Of a stretch of 44,413 nt of DNA, positions 25,376-34,030 are shown one piece after another. Each line of letters begins with the position of its first letter. The stretch's first letter is position 1. Both the position numbers and the translations under genes were made by a program. The notes beneath the pieces are model-generated. The model made no database searches and had not been told where the DNA came from. It saw nothing but the letters and a program-made list of their open reading frames with translations. The DNA lies in the NCBI GenBank assembly GCA_017432895.1, contig JAFRIG010000072.1, forward strand, positions 1 to 44,413, read 5' to 3'. Origin of the DNA: Erysipelotrichaceae bacterium (GTDB lineage Bacteria; Bacillota_I; Bacilli_A; Erysipelotrichales; Erysipelotrichaceae).

Positions 25376-26941
25376 ATGAATAATAGACCTGTAGTTTTGG
25401 TTGTAATGGATGGCGTTGGTGAGACCGATGTCCTTGAAGGAAACGCCGTAAAAAACGCTTATACACCTACTCTTGATTATCTGAAGGCCAATTATCCCTG
25501 GACGAAGATCAAAGCCCATGGTACGGCTGTCGGTCTGCCTAGCGATGACGATATGGGCAACTCCGAAGTCGGTCACAATGCGATCGGCTGCGGCCAGATC
25601 TATTCGCAGGGTGCCAAGCTGGTCAACGAATCCATCGCTGACGGTTCGATCTATCTGAGCCAGACCTGGAAGGATCTGATTGAAAATGCCAAGGGTCATA
25701 CCCTGCATTTCCTGGGACTGTTGTCGGATGGCAATGTCCACTCCAACATTTCGCATCTCAAGGCTATGATAAAGGAAGCCAAGGCAGAAGGCATCAGCCG
25801 AGTCAGAGTCCATGTCCTGATGGATGGCAGAGACGTTCCGGAAACTTCCGGTTTGCAGTACATCGATGAACTGGAAGAGCTGATGAATTCTTTGAATGAT
25901 GAAAGCTTCGATGCCAGGATCGCTTCAGGCGGCGGCAGAATGTATATCACGATGGACCGCTATGAAGCCGACTGGGAAATGGTAAGAAGAGGCTGGGATT
26001 GCCACGTAGCCGGTATCGGCAGGCAGTTTGCCAGCGCAACGGAAGCGATCGAGACTTACCGCAAGGAGCTGGGCGTCAACGACCAGAACCTGCCGGAATT
26101 CGTCATCGTCAAGGACGGTGCACCGGTCGGTACGATCGAGGATCATGATTCCGTGATCTACTTCAACTTCAGAGGCGACAGAGCCCTGGAGATCTCCCGA
26201 GCTTTTGATAATACCAATTACAAATTTGAAAAATCCAAGGAAGTCGATGTCATGTATGCCGGCATGCTGGAATATGATGGTGACTTGCATATCCCGAACA
26301 GATATCTGGTCAATCCGCCGGCTATCAAGGATACGATGTCCGAATATCTGGTCAAAAACAATGTCAGGACTTATGCGATCTCCGAGACGCAGAAGTTCGG
26401 TCATGTGACCTACTTCTGGAACGGCAACCGTTCCGAGAAATTCTCCGATGAACTGGAGACTTGGGTCGAGATCAAGTCCGATCTGTGCCCGTTTGATCAG
26501 CGTCCGTGGATGAAGTCTTCCGATATCACCGACAAACTGGTGGAAGCGATCGATTCCAAGGAATACATGTTCTTAAGGACCAACTATCCTAACGGCGACA
26601 TGGTCGGCCATACCGGCGACTATGAAGCGACCATCATCGGTGTCGAATCCGTCGACCTCAACCTTAAGAGAGTCAAGGAAGCCTGCGATCGCAACGACTG
26701 CATCTTATTGATCACGGCCGACCACGGCAATGCCGATGAGATGTATGAAAAACGCAAGAAGGAAACTGATCCGCTCAAGCCGAAGACTTCCCATACTTTA
26801 AACAAAGTTCCGTTCATCATCTACAATGCCGGTGATGTTACGATCAAGGAAGGTCAGTTCGGTTTAAGCAATATCGCGGCGACCGTCTTCAAGCTCCTGG
26901 GTCTGGAAGTACCGGCATCCTGGGATGAGGCGATGATCTAG
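25376..26941 (+). CDS. gpmI: 2,3-bisphosphoglycerate-independent phosphoglycerate mutase
   Basis: The 521-residue protein, the usual iPGM length, has the alkaline-phosphatase-fold metal site MDGVGE with Asp12, the catalytic Ser63 in DDDMGNSEVGHNAIG, and the later metal blocks HVLMDGRDVPE, NYPNGDMVGHTG, ITADHGNADEM and SHTLNKVPFI. It interconverts 3- and 2-phosphoglycerate in glycolysis using Mn2+. The ATG follows AAGAAGG. A candidate promoter TAAGAT at 25347 is weak by eye. The gene is followed ten bases later by a small Hpt gene, probably in the same transcript. Confidence 0.96.
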   Translation: MNNRPVVLVVMDGVGETDVLEGNAVKNAYTPTLDYLKANYPWTKIKAHGTAVGLPSDDDMGNSEVGHNAIGCGQIYSQGAKLVNESIADGSIYLSQTWKDLIENAKGHTLHFLGLLSDGNVHSNISHLKAMIKEAKAEGISRVRVHVLMDGRDVPETSGLQYIDELEELMNSLNDESFDARIASGGGRMYITMDRYEADWEMVRRGWDCHVAGIGRQFASATEAIETYRKELGVNDQNLPEFVIVKDGAPVGTIEDHDSVIYFNFRGDRALEISRAFDNTNYKFEKSKEVDVMYAGMLEYDGDLHIPNRYLVNPPAIKDTMSEYLVKNNVRTYAISETQKFGHVTYFWNGNRSEKFSDELETWVEIKSDLCPFDQRPWMKSSDITDKLVEAIDSKEYMFLRTNYPNGDMVGHTGDYEATIIGVESVDLNLKRVKEACDRNDCILLITADHGNADEMYEKRKKETDPLKPKTSHTLNKVPFIIYNAGDVTIKEGQFGLSNIAATVFKLLGLEVPASWDEAMI

Positions 26942-26951
26942 GAAGGTCAAA

Positions 26952-27293
26952 ATGATCACGATCGATGCTTTAAGGGCCTACGGTGCCGATGTGGACAAGG
27001 GCTTAAATCTGTGCATGAACAATGAGGACTTCTATCTGCGGATGGTTTCGATGATCCTGAATGAAGCCTCGTTCGACCAGCTGGCCAAAGCCATCGGTGA
27101 CAATGACCTGGAAGAAGCGTTCAAGGTTTCCCATGCCTTAAAAGGTGTTTCGGGCAATCTGGCGCTGACGCCTTTATATGACAAGGTGGAAGAGATCACC
27201 GAACTGCTCAGGGCTCACACGCAGATGGACTACAGCGAAATGCTGGAAGGGATCTTAAAAGAGAAGCAAGCCCTGGAAGAAATGGCCAAATAA
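26952..27293 (+). CDS. Single-domain histidine phosphotransfer (Hpt) protein
   Basis: The 113-residue all-helical protein has the Hpt signature SHALKGVSGNLAL with phospho-accepting His61, followed by a helix ending LYDKVEEITELLR as in other Hpt bundles. It would relay phosphate between a hybrid kinase and a response regulator in the cytosol; neither partner is in the window. AGGAAGG lies just before the start and only ten bases separate it from gpmI, so it is co-transcribed with a glycolytic gene. The Hpt call rests on the motif; the pathway is unknown. Confidence 0.82.
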   Translation: MITIDALRAYGADVDKGLNLCMNNEDFYLRMVSMILNEASFDQLAKAIGDNDLEEAFKVSHALKGVSGNLALTPLYDKVEEITELLRAHTQMDYSEMLEGILKEKQALEEMAK

Positions 27294-27310
27294 AAAATAA
27301 CAGAAAGAAA

Positions 27311-27329
27311 GAGGAGTGCTTCACTCCTC
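27311..27329. terminator. Bidirectional hairpin between convergent Hpt and barstar genes
   Basis: GAGGAGTG and CACTCCTC form a perfect 8-bp stem with a CTT loop. The tails are pyrimidine-rich on both strands rather than pure T. It overlaps the last codons of the barstar gene. Confidence 0.65.
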
Positions 27330-27851
27330 TTCTTCGTATTCGTAACTGATCTTGATATTGCCGTATTCATCGGCCACCTCATCAAAGACATCCAGTATCT
27401 TCAATGAGAACTTTTTGAAATCGTCGGTATTCATGACGATGACCTCCGTGTCCTCCAGTTCACACAGACAGTCGTAGAGGGCATCGAGGTTTTCACCATA
27501 GTAGTCGGGGAAATCAAAGAGTTCCTTGAGATAGGGATGTCCTTTTTCATTGAGTTCCCTGATGTCCATGACGATCTTCTTTCTTTCCTTTTTCTCACTA
27601 AGTTCACTGAAACCTAAGCTGATGTTACCGTAATCTTCATTGACATCGTTGAAGATGCGGATGATGCAGGCGGCAAACTCGGACATCTGCGTGTAATTGG
27701 CGATGAGGATCTCTGCCTCATCCAGATAGGTCAGATAGGCATAAAAGGAGTCGAAGTCTTCGCCGGTAAAGGGCGGATCGTCGAATAGTTCCTGCAGATA
27801 GGGGAATTCCTGTTCATTCAGTTTTTCGATATCCAGTATTTTTCTGATCAT
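27321..27851 (-). CDS. Tandem double-barstar RNase inhibitor
   Basis: The 176-residue acidic cytosolic protein contains two barstar-like domains in tandem, about 1-82 and 91-172. The second keeps the classic YYGENLDALYDCL block, with Asp123 and Asp127 matching barstar Asp35 and Asp39, which plug the barnase active site. The first reads FTGEDFDSFYAYL: the Asp35 equivalent (Asp34) is kept but the Asp39 equivalent is Ala38. The start overlaps the RNase stop by one base (TAATG), so inhibitor and enzyme are made together. It would protect the cell from the RNase encoded just upstream. The role of the diverged first domain is unknown. Confidence 0.9.
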   Translation of the reverse strand: MIRKILDIEKLNEQEFPYLQELFDDPPFTGEDFDSFYAYLTYLDEAEILIANYTQMSEFAACIIRIFNDVNEDYGNISLGFSELSEKKERKKIVMDIRELNEKGHPYLKELFDFPDYYGENLDALYDCLCELEDTEVIVMNTDDFKKFSLKILDVFDEVADEYGNIKISYEYEEEE

Positions 27852-28321
27852 TAGGGTTCTCCATATAAAAGTTCATAACTGTTGTAGTGGTCTTCGGTAT
27901 AGTATATTAAGCCGTCATTGGAAAAGACGATGCGCTTGGCATTGCGGGTTCCGCCCTGATAGTCGATGTCGCATTCATAGTATTTGCGACCCTTTTTCTT
28001 AGGCAGGATTCCCTCCCGGTTGCTGAAGCTGTCACCGCCGATGCTGCAGCCTTTGCAGACTTTCTGCAGGTTGCCTTTGGAGGCTTCCCAGCCCATCTTT
28101 TTGGCTTCCGCTTTGGTGACGAAGTTGGAGGGCAGTTTCCCATAGGTCGCAATGTATAAGGCCACATCTTCTTTGGAAGTATAGGCCCCATCGACGTCGA
28201 TCTTTTCTTCGACGACCGGTTCTTCGATCACATTTTGCGTACTAAAAAGGAATTGGGAACCAAGGTAGAGTCCGATTCCCAGAAGCAGAAGCAGGATGAG
28301 CGATCTGATGAGTTTCTTCAT
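27851..28321 (-). CDS. Barnase-like secreted or membrane-anchored ribonuclease
   Basis: The 156-residue protein has an N-terminal signal peptide or anchor (MKKLIRSLILLLLLGIGLYL), an acidic spacer (30-45), then a full barnase/RNase N1 domain (about 50-152). Catalytic residues are all present: Glu116 in YECDIDY, Arg126 and Arg130 in TRNAKRIVF, His145 in EDHYN, matching barnase Glu73, Arg83, Arg87 and His102. It cleaves RNA outside the cell. Two extra Cys (about 89 and 92) sit in the loop region. Its start codon lies six bases after a TATAAT box with no Shine-Dalgarno, so the transcript may be leaderless. There is no C-terminal delivery domain. Confidence 0.93.
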   Translation of the reverse strand: MKKLIRSLILLLLLGIGLYLGSQFLFSTQNVIEEPVVEEKIDVDGAYTSKEDVALYIATYGKLPSNFVTKAEAKKMGWEASKGNLQKVCKGCSIGGDSFSNREGILPKKKGRKYYECDIDYQGGTRNAKRIVFSNDGLIYYTEDHYNSYELLYGEP

Positions 28322-28327
28322 AATTTA

Positions 28328-28333
28328 ATTATA
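28328..28333 (-). promoter_or_regulatory. -10 box directly before the barnase start
   Basis: A perfect TATAAT on the - strand ends six bases before the ATG. The palindrome TGCCGCGGCA (28341-28350) lies just upstream, in the -10/-35 spacer. The -35 is weak (TGAACC). Confidence 0.55.
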
Positions 28334-28366
28334 CTTTACTTGCCGCGGCAGGTTCAGCGTAAATGT

Positions 28367-29410
28367 CTATAGGATAGTATTATTCTTTTTCTTTTCCTTG
28401 AGTTCATCTCTCAGCTTGACATAGGCATCCTGATTTTCGGCGGTGAACCCGATCAGAGCTGCCGGATTTTTCTCGATGATCTTGTCGATGATGGCGGCAT
28501 GAAGTTCCATCGTCGACTCTTTGTTTTTCTTGCCGAAAGAGCGGCCGTTGGCGAAATTGATCATCCTTCCATCTTTTGTCACAACATTGAGGAAGTCATA
28601 GTCGGGGATGCCGTTGGTGCGGTGTTTTGTGACATAGGCCCAGAAGATATCACTGTAGCTGACGGCATTGAAGTCGCCGTTTAGTGAGATCAGATAGTGG
28701 TCGGTCAGATAGGTCTTGAGCTTGTCGTAGCTGATGGTGGAATCGCTGTCCAATTCTCTGGTGAATTCGTTGTCACTTGTGGCCATGATCGGCTCAAAGC
28801 TCTTTTTCCTAGATTTTCCGATAAAGAAAACGATGGCCCCGATCAGACCGGTGAACAGGAAACTGATGACATAGCCTAAAGAATAATTGAAGAAAGCATT
28901 GAGACCATGGAGTTTCTTTTCTCTTTGGACACTAAGACAGACATCGCCGAAGATGTGATCAAAGTCGGCCAATGACGCATATGTCTGCCCGAGATCCTCA
29001 TTCAAGGCATTGATCGCATAGGATCTGGCTTCTTCGGGAATGGCCATGGTCCAGCCGTAGAGGCGGAAGAGATCATCGCTCTTATTGGCCTCTTCAACGG
29101 CATACGCATAGCCGTCATCATTCATTGAAATGATGTAGTAGAAATCGCTGTCGTAGGCGATATAGTAATCCTTGCTGTCATCGGAGGCGAAGGGATAGGC
29201 ACCGTATATGTCGACATAGGCCGGTTTTCTAACCTTGTTTTTATCCTGACTTTCGATGATGTTGTTGAGATGGACGATGTTACCGGCATTTCTGCTGTAA
29301 TTAATGATGCCAAGCACCAGCAGCAGCAAGGCTGCGGCGATGGCCGCGATTCCGGCAAAATAAGTCAGTTTTGCCTGATAATATTCTTTTTCGACCTTTT
29401 TCATGTTCAT
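28367..29410 (-). CDS. Two-TM membrane protein of unknown function
   Basis: The start at 29410 follows AGGAGG (29418-29423), spacing seven, giving 347 residues; a longer in-frame reading has no support. There is a TM helix near 16-36, an extracellular region of about 135 residues (with YVDIYGAYPFA and YYIISMNDDGYAYAV), a second TM helix near 180-200, and a cytoplasmic domain. That domain resembles no family I can name, but repeats features seen in membrane-attached PH-like folds (ISLNGDFNAVSYSDIFWAY, then TKDGRMINF). Immediately downstream is the barnase gene with its own promoter. I do not recognise the family. Confidence 0.75.
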   Translation of the reverse strand: MNMKKVEKEYYQAKLTYFAGIAAIAAALLLLVLGIINYSRNAGNIVHLNNIIESQDKNKVRKPAYVDIYGAYPFASDDSKDYYIAYDSDFYYIISMNDDGYAYAVEEANKSDDLFRLYGWTMAIPEEARSYAINALNEDLGQTYASLADFDHIFGDVCLSVQREKKLHGLNAFFNYSLGYVISFLFTGLIGAIVFFIGKSRKKSFEPIMATSDNEFTRELDSDSTISYDKLKTYLTDHYLISLNGDFNAVSYSDIFWAYVTKHRTNGIPDYDFLNVVTKDGRMINFANGRSFGKKNKESTMELHAAIIDKIIEKNPAALIGFTAENQDAYVKLRDELKEKKKNNTIL

Positions 29411-29518
29411 AGCAAGTCCTCCTCGTATTTCAAAAGACATCTGCTTAAGCAATAAGATTATTCATCTGCTGATATAAACATAATTATATATATCGTGAAT
29501 CGTCGTGTGAAGGGCGCC

Positions 29519-30085
29519 TTAAAGCGGCAGGATCACACCGGCCAGGATACCTAAAATACCGGCAATGGCGATGATGGTGATCGGTCCCTGTTTGTAGTGA
29601 TTGAGCAACAGACATAGGGCAAAGATCAGCAGGGAAATGATGAAGGAGTAGGAGCCGTAGACCAGGTCTTCACTTGCCGGGAAGAAGACTTCCAGACCTA
29701 CAGTGATGATCGCCGAGGCCACCATACCGACAACGACGGGTTTTAATCCTTCCAGGACATAGGAGATGGTCTTGTTGCGGATGAAGCGGTCGTAGAAGAT
29801 CGCTATCAGCAACATGATCAAAAATGATGGCAGCATGACGCCCAGGATGGCGGCCAACTGGCCAAAGAAGCCGGCGGTCTTTAAGCCGACATAGGAAGCC
29901 ATATTGACGGACATGGAACCGGGTGTCGATTCGCTGACGGCCAAAAAGTTTATCAGTTCGGCATTGCTCATCCAGTCATGTCCTAAAACTTCCGCCCTGA
30001 TCAGCGGTAGCATCGCATAGCCCCCGCCGATGGCGAAGAAACCCATCTTCAGAAAGACCAGAAACAGTTCAAGATAGACCATCAT
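29519..30085 (-). CDS. Chromate transporter family protein (ChrA half), second subunit
   Basis: The ATG at 30085 is chosen because GGAGGA (30094-30099) lies eight bases upstream; it gives 188 residues, one CHR domain with about five or six TM helices. The CHR signature is visible: FFAIGGGYAMLPLIRAEV near the N-terminus and ESTPGSMSVNMASYVG in the middle. Paired single-domain CHR proteins work as a heterodimer equivalent to full-length ChrA. The real substrate in gut Firmicutes may not be chromate. It follows the first subunit gene within two bases. Confidence 0.88.
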   Translation of the reverse strand: MMVYLELFLVFLKMGFFAIGGGYAMLPLIRAEVLGHDWMSNAELINFLAVSESTPGSMSVNMASYVGLKTAGFFGQLAAILGVMLPSFLIMLLIAIFYDRFIRNKTISYVLEGLKPVVVGMVASAIITVGLEVFFPASEDLVYGSYSFIISLLIFALCLLLNHYKQGPITIIAIAGILGILAGVILPL

Positions 30086-30086
30086 C

Positions 30087-30632
30087 TTAGCGGTCCTCCA
30101 TGACAAAGAAACTGGCGATCAGAGAGACCAGGATGTCGGCCACCAGGATGTAGATGACGTTGACTTTAAAGAAGACTAACAGGATAAAAGAAATAGCCAT
30201 GATGATGAAATTCAGATAATACTTGCCCATCTCTTTAAACAGGATCATAGTGGCATTGATGATCAATACCAGTACGGCACATCTGATCCCGGCAAAGGCG
30301 TAGTCGACGTAGATGTTGTTCGCAAATTCACTCATGAAGAAAGAGACCACGGTCATGATGATGATCGAGGGCGTGATGATGCCTAAGGTCGCGATGATGG
30401 CACCTAAAAAGCCGCCGACCCGATAACCGATGAAAGTCGACGAGGAGATGGAGATCGAACCCGGGGTCGATTCGGCGATGGCGATGATATCGGCGATGTT
30501 TCTTTCGGACATCCAATGATTGTTTTCAACTATTTCCTTCTTCAAGAGGGTGATCATGGCATAGCCCGAACCAAAAGTAAAGGCTCCGATCTTGAAAAAC
30601 GACAAAAACAGTTTGAGATATTTTTTAAGCAT
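30087..30632 (-). CDS. Chromate transporter family protein (ChrA half), first subunit
   Basis: The start at 30632 follows GGAGG (30638-30642) and yields 181 residues with about five or six TM helices. It carries the CHR signature FTFGSGYAMITLLKKE and the block ESTPGSISISSSTFIGYR. It pairs with the next gene, whose start follows its stop. Three copies of TTTACAATC precede it on the - strand. As for its partner, anion efflux is the family role and chromate itself is not proven. Confidence 0.88.
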   Translation of the reverse strand: MLKKYLKLFLSFFKIGAFTFGSGYAMITLLKKEIVENNHWMSERNIADIIAIAESTPGSISISSSTFIGYRVGGFLGAIIATLGIITPSIIIMTVVSFFMSEFANNIYVDYAFAGIRCAVLVLIINATMILFKEMGKYYLNFIIMAISFILLVFFKVNVIYILVADILVSLIASFFVMEDR

Positions 30633-30656
30633 TAAAACCTCCAAAACAAGGGATAT

Positions 30657-30707
30657 GATTGTAAAACATATGTAAAAATCCGTTTTGGATTGTAAAAAGA
30701 TTGTAAA
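30657..30707 (-). repeat. Three direct repeats of GATTGTAAA upstream of the chrA pair
   Basis: GATTGTAAA occurs at 30657-30665, 30688-30696 and 30699-30707 (TTTACAATC on the gene strand). The spacings are 31 and 11 bases, close to three turns and one turn of the helix. They overlap the likely promoter and could be a regulator binding array. Confidence 0.55.
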
Positions 30708-30813
30708 GGGAATTGTTCCTAATTTCATACTACAACATTAAAAAATAGATGCAAGGCTAAAATTTTTTATTTTTATCTATAGAGCGTGATGAGAGAAAAG
30801 ATGAGGGTCTAAC

Positions 30814-30822
30814 TGTTATAAT
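30814..30822 (+). promoter_or_regulatory. Extended -10 promoter for the small membrane ORF and glyA
   Basis: TGTTATAAT is a perfect extended -10. The following AGAGGTA is nearly the same as the stretch after the epimerase -10 at 8492, so the two starts share the string TGTTAT(A/G)ATAGAGGTA. Confidence 0.6.
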
Positions 30823-30834
30823 AGAGGTAAGCAT

Positions 30835-30978
30835 ATGAATAGGATAATCTGGCTCATCATCACGATATACGGTTTTGATTGGATAGAAGGCCTTTTTATA
30901 AAATGGCCGTTTTATCTGCTGCTGCCGCTTTTCGTGCTGATCGCAGTAGGTTATGTCGTAAAACTCAGGAGATTTTAG
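30835..30978 (+). CDS. 47-residue membrane microprotein
   Basis: An ATG preceded by AGAGGTAA opens a 47-codon frame: MNRIIWLIITIYGFDWIEGL, then a second hydrophobic run FYLLLPLFVLIAVGYVV, ending in KLRRF. It has two short hydrophobic segments and a basic C-terminus, like a small membrane protein. The stop is three bases before the glyA start, so the two are co-transcribed. It has a promoter, a ribosome site and a plausible composition, but no family I recognise. Confidence 0.6.
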   Translation: MNRIIWLIITIYGFDWIEGLFIKWPFYLLLPLFVLIAVGYVVKLRRF

Positions 30979-30981
30979 AAT

Positions 30982-32196
30982 ATGAGAGATAAGCAGATAG
31001 AAAAGATCATCGCCAATGAGAAAAACAGACAGCTTCACAATATTGAGCTGATCGCTTCGGAGAACTACTGTTCCGAGGAGATCATGGAAGCGGTAGGCAG
31101 CTGTTTGACCAACAAGTATGCGGAAGGCTATCCGGGAAGGCGTTATTACGGCGGCTGTCAGAATGTGGATGAAGCTGAGCAACTGGCGATCGATAGAGCT
31201 TGTGAACTATTTGGCGCTGAACATGCCAATGTGCAGCCGCACTGCGGTTCCGCCGCCAATATGGGTGTCTACAGAGCTGTCTTAAAACAGGGTGATAGGC
31301 TTCTGGGTATGGCGCTTGATGCGGGAGGACATCTGACCCATGGCTACAAGCTGAGTTTTTCCGGCAATGATTATGAGACCTACAGTTATGGGGTCGATAG
31401 GGAAAGTGAACTGATAGACTATGACGAAGTCGAAAGGATCGCCTTGGAAGTCAAACCGAAGATCATCGTGGCGGGAGCGAGTGCTTATGCCCGTTTTATC
31501 GATTATGCCCGTTTCAGAGAAATAGCCGATAAAGTCGGAGCTTATCTGATGGTGGATATGGCTCATGTGGCGGGATTAGTGGCCGCCGGGCTTCATCCTT
31601 CGCCTGTACCTTATGCGGATTTTGTCACTTCGACGACCCACAAGACCTTGCGAGGACCAAGAGGCGGTCTCATCCTGTGCAAGAAGGAATTTGCCAAAGC
31701 TTTGGATAAAGCCGTCTTTCCGGGCATTCAGGGCGGTCCCTTGTGTCATGTCATCGCAGGCAAGGCGATCTGTTTCTATGAGGCGATGCAGCCTGATTTC
31801 GTCGAATATCAGAAACAGGTAGTCGCCAATGCCAAGGCCTTAGCCAGGACTTTGCAAGAAGAAGGTTTTAGGATCGTTTCCGGTTCGACGGACAATCATA
31901 TGGTCTTAGTGGATGTCAAGAATTCGCTAGGCATTACCGGTAAACAGCTGGAAGAAAGGCTCGATCAGGTCAACATCACCGTCAACAAGAACGCCATTCC
32001 TTTCGATGAGGAAAGACCGGCTTATACCAGCGGTATCCGCGTCGGTACACCGGCGATGACGACCAGAGGTTTCAAGGAAGCGGAGTTTATCGAAGTAGGC
32101 AAGATCATTTCTTTGATCGGACATAACATCGATGATGAGCAGATCAAAGATGAAGCGCAAAGAAGAGTTGAAAAATTAATGGAGGGATTCAAGTGA
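30982..32196 (+). CDS. glyA: Serine hydroxymethyltransferase
   Basis: The 404-residue protein starts after AGGAG. Family blocks are clear: [52 protein letters not shown] and the PLP Lys221 in [14 protein letters not shown]. It converts serine and tetrahydrofolate into glycine and 5,10-methylene-THF, supplying one-carbon units. It follows a 47-residue membrane ORF by three bases and overlaps the nitroreductase gene by four bases (GTGA). Confidence 0.97.
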   Translation: MRDKQIEKIIANEKNRQLHNIELIASENYCSEEIMEAVGSCLTNKYAEGYPGRRYYGGCQNVDEAEQLAIDRACELFGAEHANVQPHCGSAANMGVYRAVLKQGDRLLGMALDAGGHLTHGYKLSFSGNDYETYSYGVDRESELIDYDEVERIALEVKPKIIVAGASAYARFIDYARFREIADKVGAYLMVDMAHVAGLVAAGLHPSPVPYADFVTSTTHKTLRGPRGGLILCKKEFAKALDKAVFPGIQGGPLCHVIAGKAICFYEAMQPDFVEYQKQVVANAKALARTLQEEGFRIVSGSTDNHMVLVDVKNSLGITGKQLEERLDQVNITVNKNAIPFDEERPAYTSGIRVGTPAMTTRGFKEAEFIEVGKIISLIGHNIDDEQIKDEAQRRVEKLMEGFK

Positions 32197-32720
32197 ACGA
32201 AGTATTGAAGGCTATTAAGGAAAGAAGAAGTATCCGCAAATTCAAGAGTGAAATGCCAAGCAAAGAAGAGATCGAAAAGGTCGTCGAGGCCGGTCTCTAT
32301 GCCCCATCCGGCAGCAACAAGCAGGGTGTCATTTCTTTAGTCATCACCAACAAAGAATTAAGAGAGAAGTTCGTGGTCGCCAATCGGGAGATAGGCGGCT
32401 ATAGTTCTGATAAAGATCCGTTTTATGGAGCACCGGTTATCATCGTCGTGCTTGCCAAGAAGGAATCGAACAATCGCCAGTATGACGGAGCCCTGGTCAT
32501 GGGCAACATGATGCTGGCGGCACATTCACTGGGTTTAGGCAGCATCTGGATCAACAGAGCCAGAGAGGAATTTGAAAGAGAGGACTTCAAGCAGATATTG
32601 AAGGACTTGCAGATCGAGGGTGAATGGGAAGGTGTCGGACATTGTGCAATTGGTTATATGGATTGCGAACTGCCGGGCATCCCGCCACGCAAGGAAAACA
32701 GAGTCTATTATATCGATTAA
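32193..32720 (+). CDS. Nitroreductase-family FMN oxidoreductase
   Basis: The start is GTG, overlapping the glyA stop, with GGAGGG six bases upstream. The 175-residue protein begins with the FMN-phosphate motif ERRSIRKF (11-18), has the nitroreductase block APSGSNKQ and the C-terminal [13 protein letters not shown]. It would be a cytosolic homodimeric flavoenzyme using NAD(P)H to reduce nitro compounds or quinones; the natural substrate is unknown. A strong terminator follows. Confidence 0.9.
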   Translation: MNEVLKAIKERRSIRKFKSEMPSKEEIEKVVEAGLYAPSGSNKQGVISLVITNKELREKFVVANREIGGYSSDKDPFYGAPVIIVVLAKKESNNRQYDGALVMGNMMLAAHSLGLGSIWINRAREEFEREDFKQILKDLQIEGEWEGVGHCAIGYMDCELPGIPPRKENRVYYID

Positions 32721-32747
32721 ACGGTCTAAGGACCGTTTATCTTTTTT
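32719..32747 (+). terminator. Terminator after the glyA-nitroreductase operon
   Basis: AAACGGTC pairs perfectly with GACCGTTT around TAAG and leads into CTTTTTT. The left arm overlaps the stop codon. Confidence 0.9.
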
Positions 32748-32813
32748 CAGGTTTAGCGTAAAATTAGATTAATAGAGTATCCGTTAATTGGGATAAAAAC
32801 GGGGAGAAACAAT

Positions 32814-33986
32814 ATGGGTATCAGGTTTTCAAAATCGATCAAGATCGGCAATTACCTCAGGATCAATTTCAATAAGAATGGCATTTCCGCGACCGTAGGC
32901 AAGAAGGGTGCTTCCGTCAATATCGGCAGCAAGGGTGCCTACCTGAATCTTTCACCGGCGGCGGTCGGCGTCAACGGTACAGGCCTTTCCTATCGGCAGA
33001 AGATCGTGGGCGGTTTTGGTTCCAAGAAGAAAAAGACCACCAGCAAGAAATCTTCCAAGAAAAAGACTTATGTCTCCGCTTCCGAAACTAAAGCTTCTTC
33101 TTTGAAGAAGAACGAGGTCGTCGAAGAAGTGAAGGAAAACGAAGCTCTCGAGCAGCAGGCCGATGTCGTCGAAGAATACAACAACAACCTGGAGGCGATC
33201 ACCAATATCCACAAGTATACGGCTCCCGTTATGAGTAAAAAACAGTATCGTGAATATGTGGATGGCCTGGAGTCGGCGGCGATGAAAGAACTTTGCGAAT
33301 TTGCGATACAAGGTGATGAAGATACCATCGAAAATATGGTCTCTTCCTTTATGAATAATCTGGAACTGGCCTATGATGTCCGAGTCAACTACGAGCTTGA
33401 GGACAATGTCCTTTATGCCGACCTGGATCTGCCGGAGATCGAAGATCTGGAAAGAGAATACCCGGTCTACAATGGAGCCGGTATCCTGGTCTATCGGCGC
33501 AAGACGACGGCGGCTCTTAAGGAGGAGTATGCCCGTCTGGTCATGAGTCTGGGTGTGTTTTTAACGGCCAACTTCTTCAACGTCTCATCCTATATCGATG
33601 AAGTCGTCATGTCGGGTTTCACGACCATCAGAAACAAGAGCGGGGATCTGGTCGATCAGTACCTGTATTCGGTCAAGTATTTAAGAGAGGTCTTTGAAAA
33701 GACTGATTTCTCAGAAGTCGATGATCTCTATGAATTCATCCTGCAGTTTGAAAACAGGATCAATATGTCTTCAGCGTACGCTTTCAAGGCTATCAAGCCT
33801 TACGATATGGAATCGGTGGTCAAGGCCAATGAACTGGTCGATGATGCGATCGAGGCTTTGAAACAGTTGGGTTACAAGTCGTCGCAATTGACCGGTATCA
33901 GGGAACGCTTATGCGAATACCGCTATGAGACTTCCGGGGAATATCTCAAGGAAGGTCTCAGATTACTTAAAGAAGAAAACAGTTAG
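32814..33986 (+). CDS. DUF4236 domain protein
   Basis: The 390-residue protein starts after GGGGAG. Residues 1-60 match the DUF4236 pattern (MGIRFSKSIKIGNYLRIN, then ISATVGKKGASVNIGSKG and GTGLSYRQK). A Lys/Ser-rich basic stretch (about 65-90) and an acidic linker follow, then a soluble mostly helical domain of about 250 residues of unknown type. No signal peptide or TM helix is present. A string GGTTTAGCGT lies 54 bases upstream and recurs just after its stop. The biochemical function of DUF4236 is not known to me. Confidence 0.82.
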   Translation: MGIRFSKSIKIGNYLRINFNKNGISATVGKKGASVNIGSKGAYLNLSPAAVGVNGTGLSYRQKIVGGFGSKKKKTTSKKSSKKKTYVSASETKASSLKKNEVVEEVKENEALEQQADVVEEYNNNLEAITNIHKYTAPVMSKKQYREYVDGLESAAMKELCEFAIQGDEDTIENMVSSFMNNLELAYDVRVNYELEDNVLYADLDLPEIEDLEREYPVYNGAGILVYRRKTTAALKEEYARLVMSLGVFLTANFFNVSSYIDEVVMSGFTTIRNKSGDLVDQYLYSVKYLREVFEKTDFSEVDDLYEFILQFENRINMSSAYAFKAIKPYDMESVVKANELVDDAIEALKQLGYKSSQLTGIRERLCEYRYETSGEYLKEGLRLLKEENS

Positions 33987-34030
33987 GTTTAGCGTGTCAT
34001 TTTTCAAGTCTGAAAAACGATATTTAAAAA

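Noticed and set aside
30757..31182. 141-residue frame on the - strand covering the start of glyA
   Set aside because: It is antisense to glyA and to the microprotein gene, with no motif and no ribosome site.
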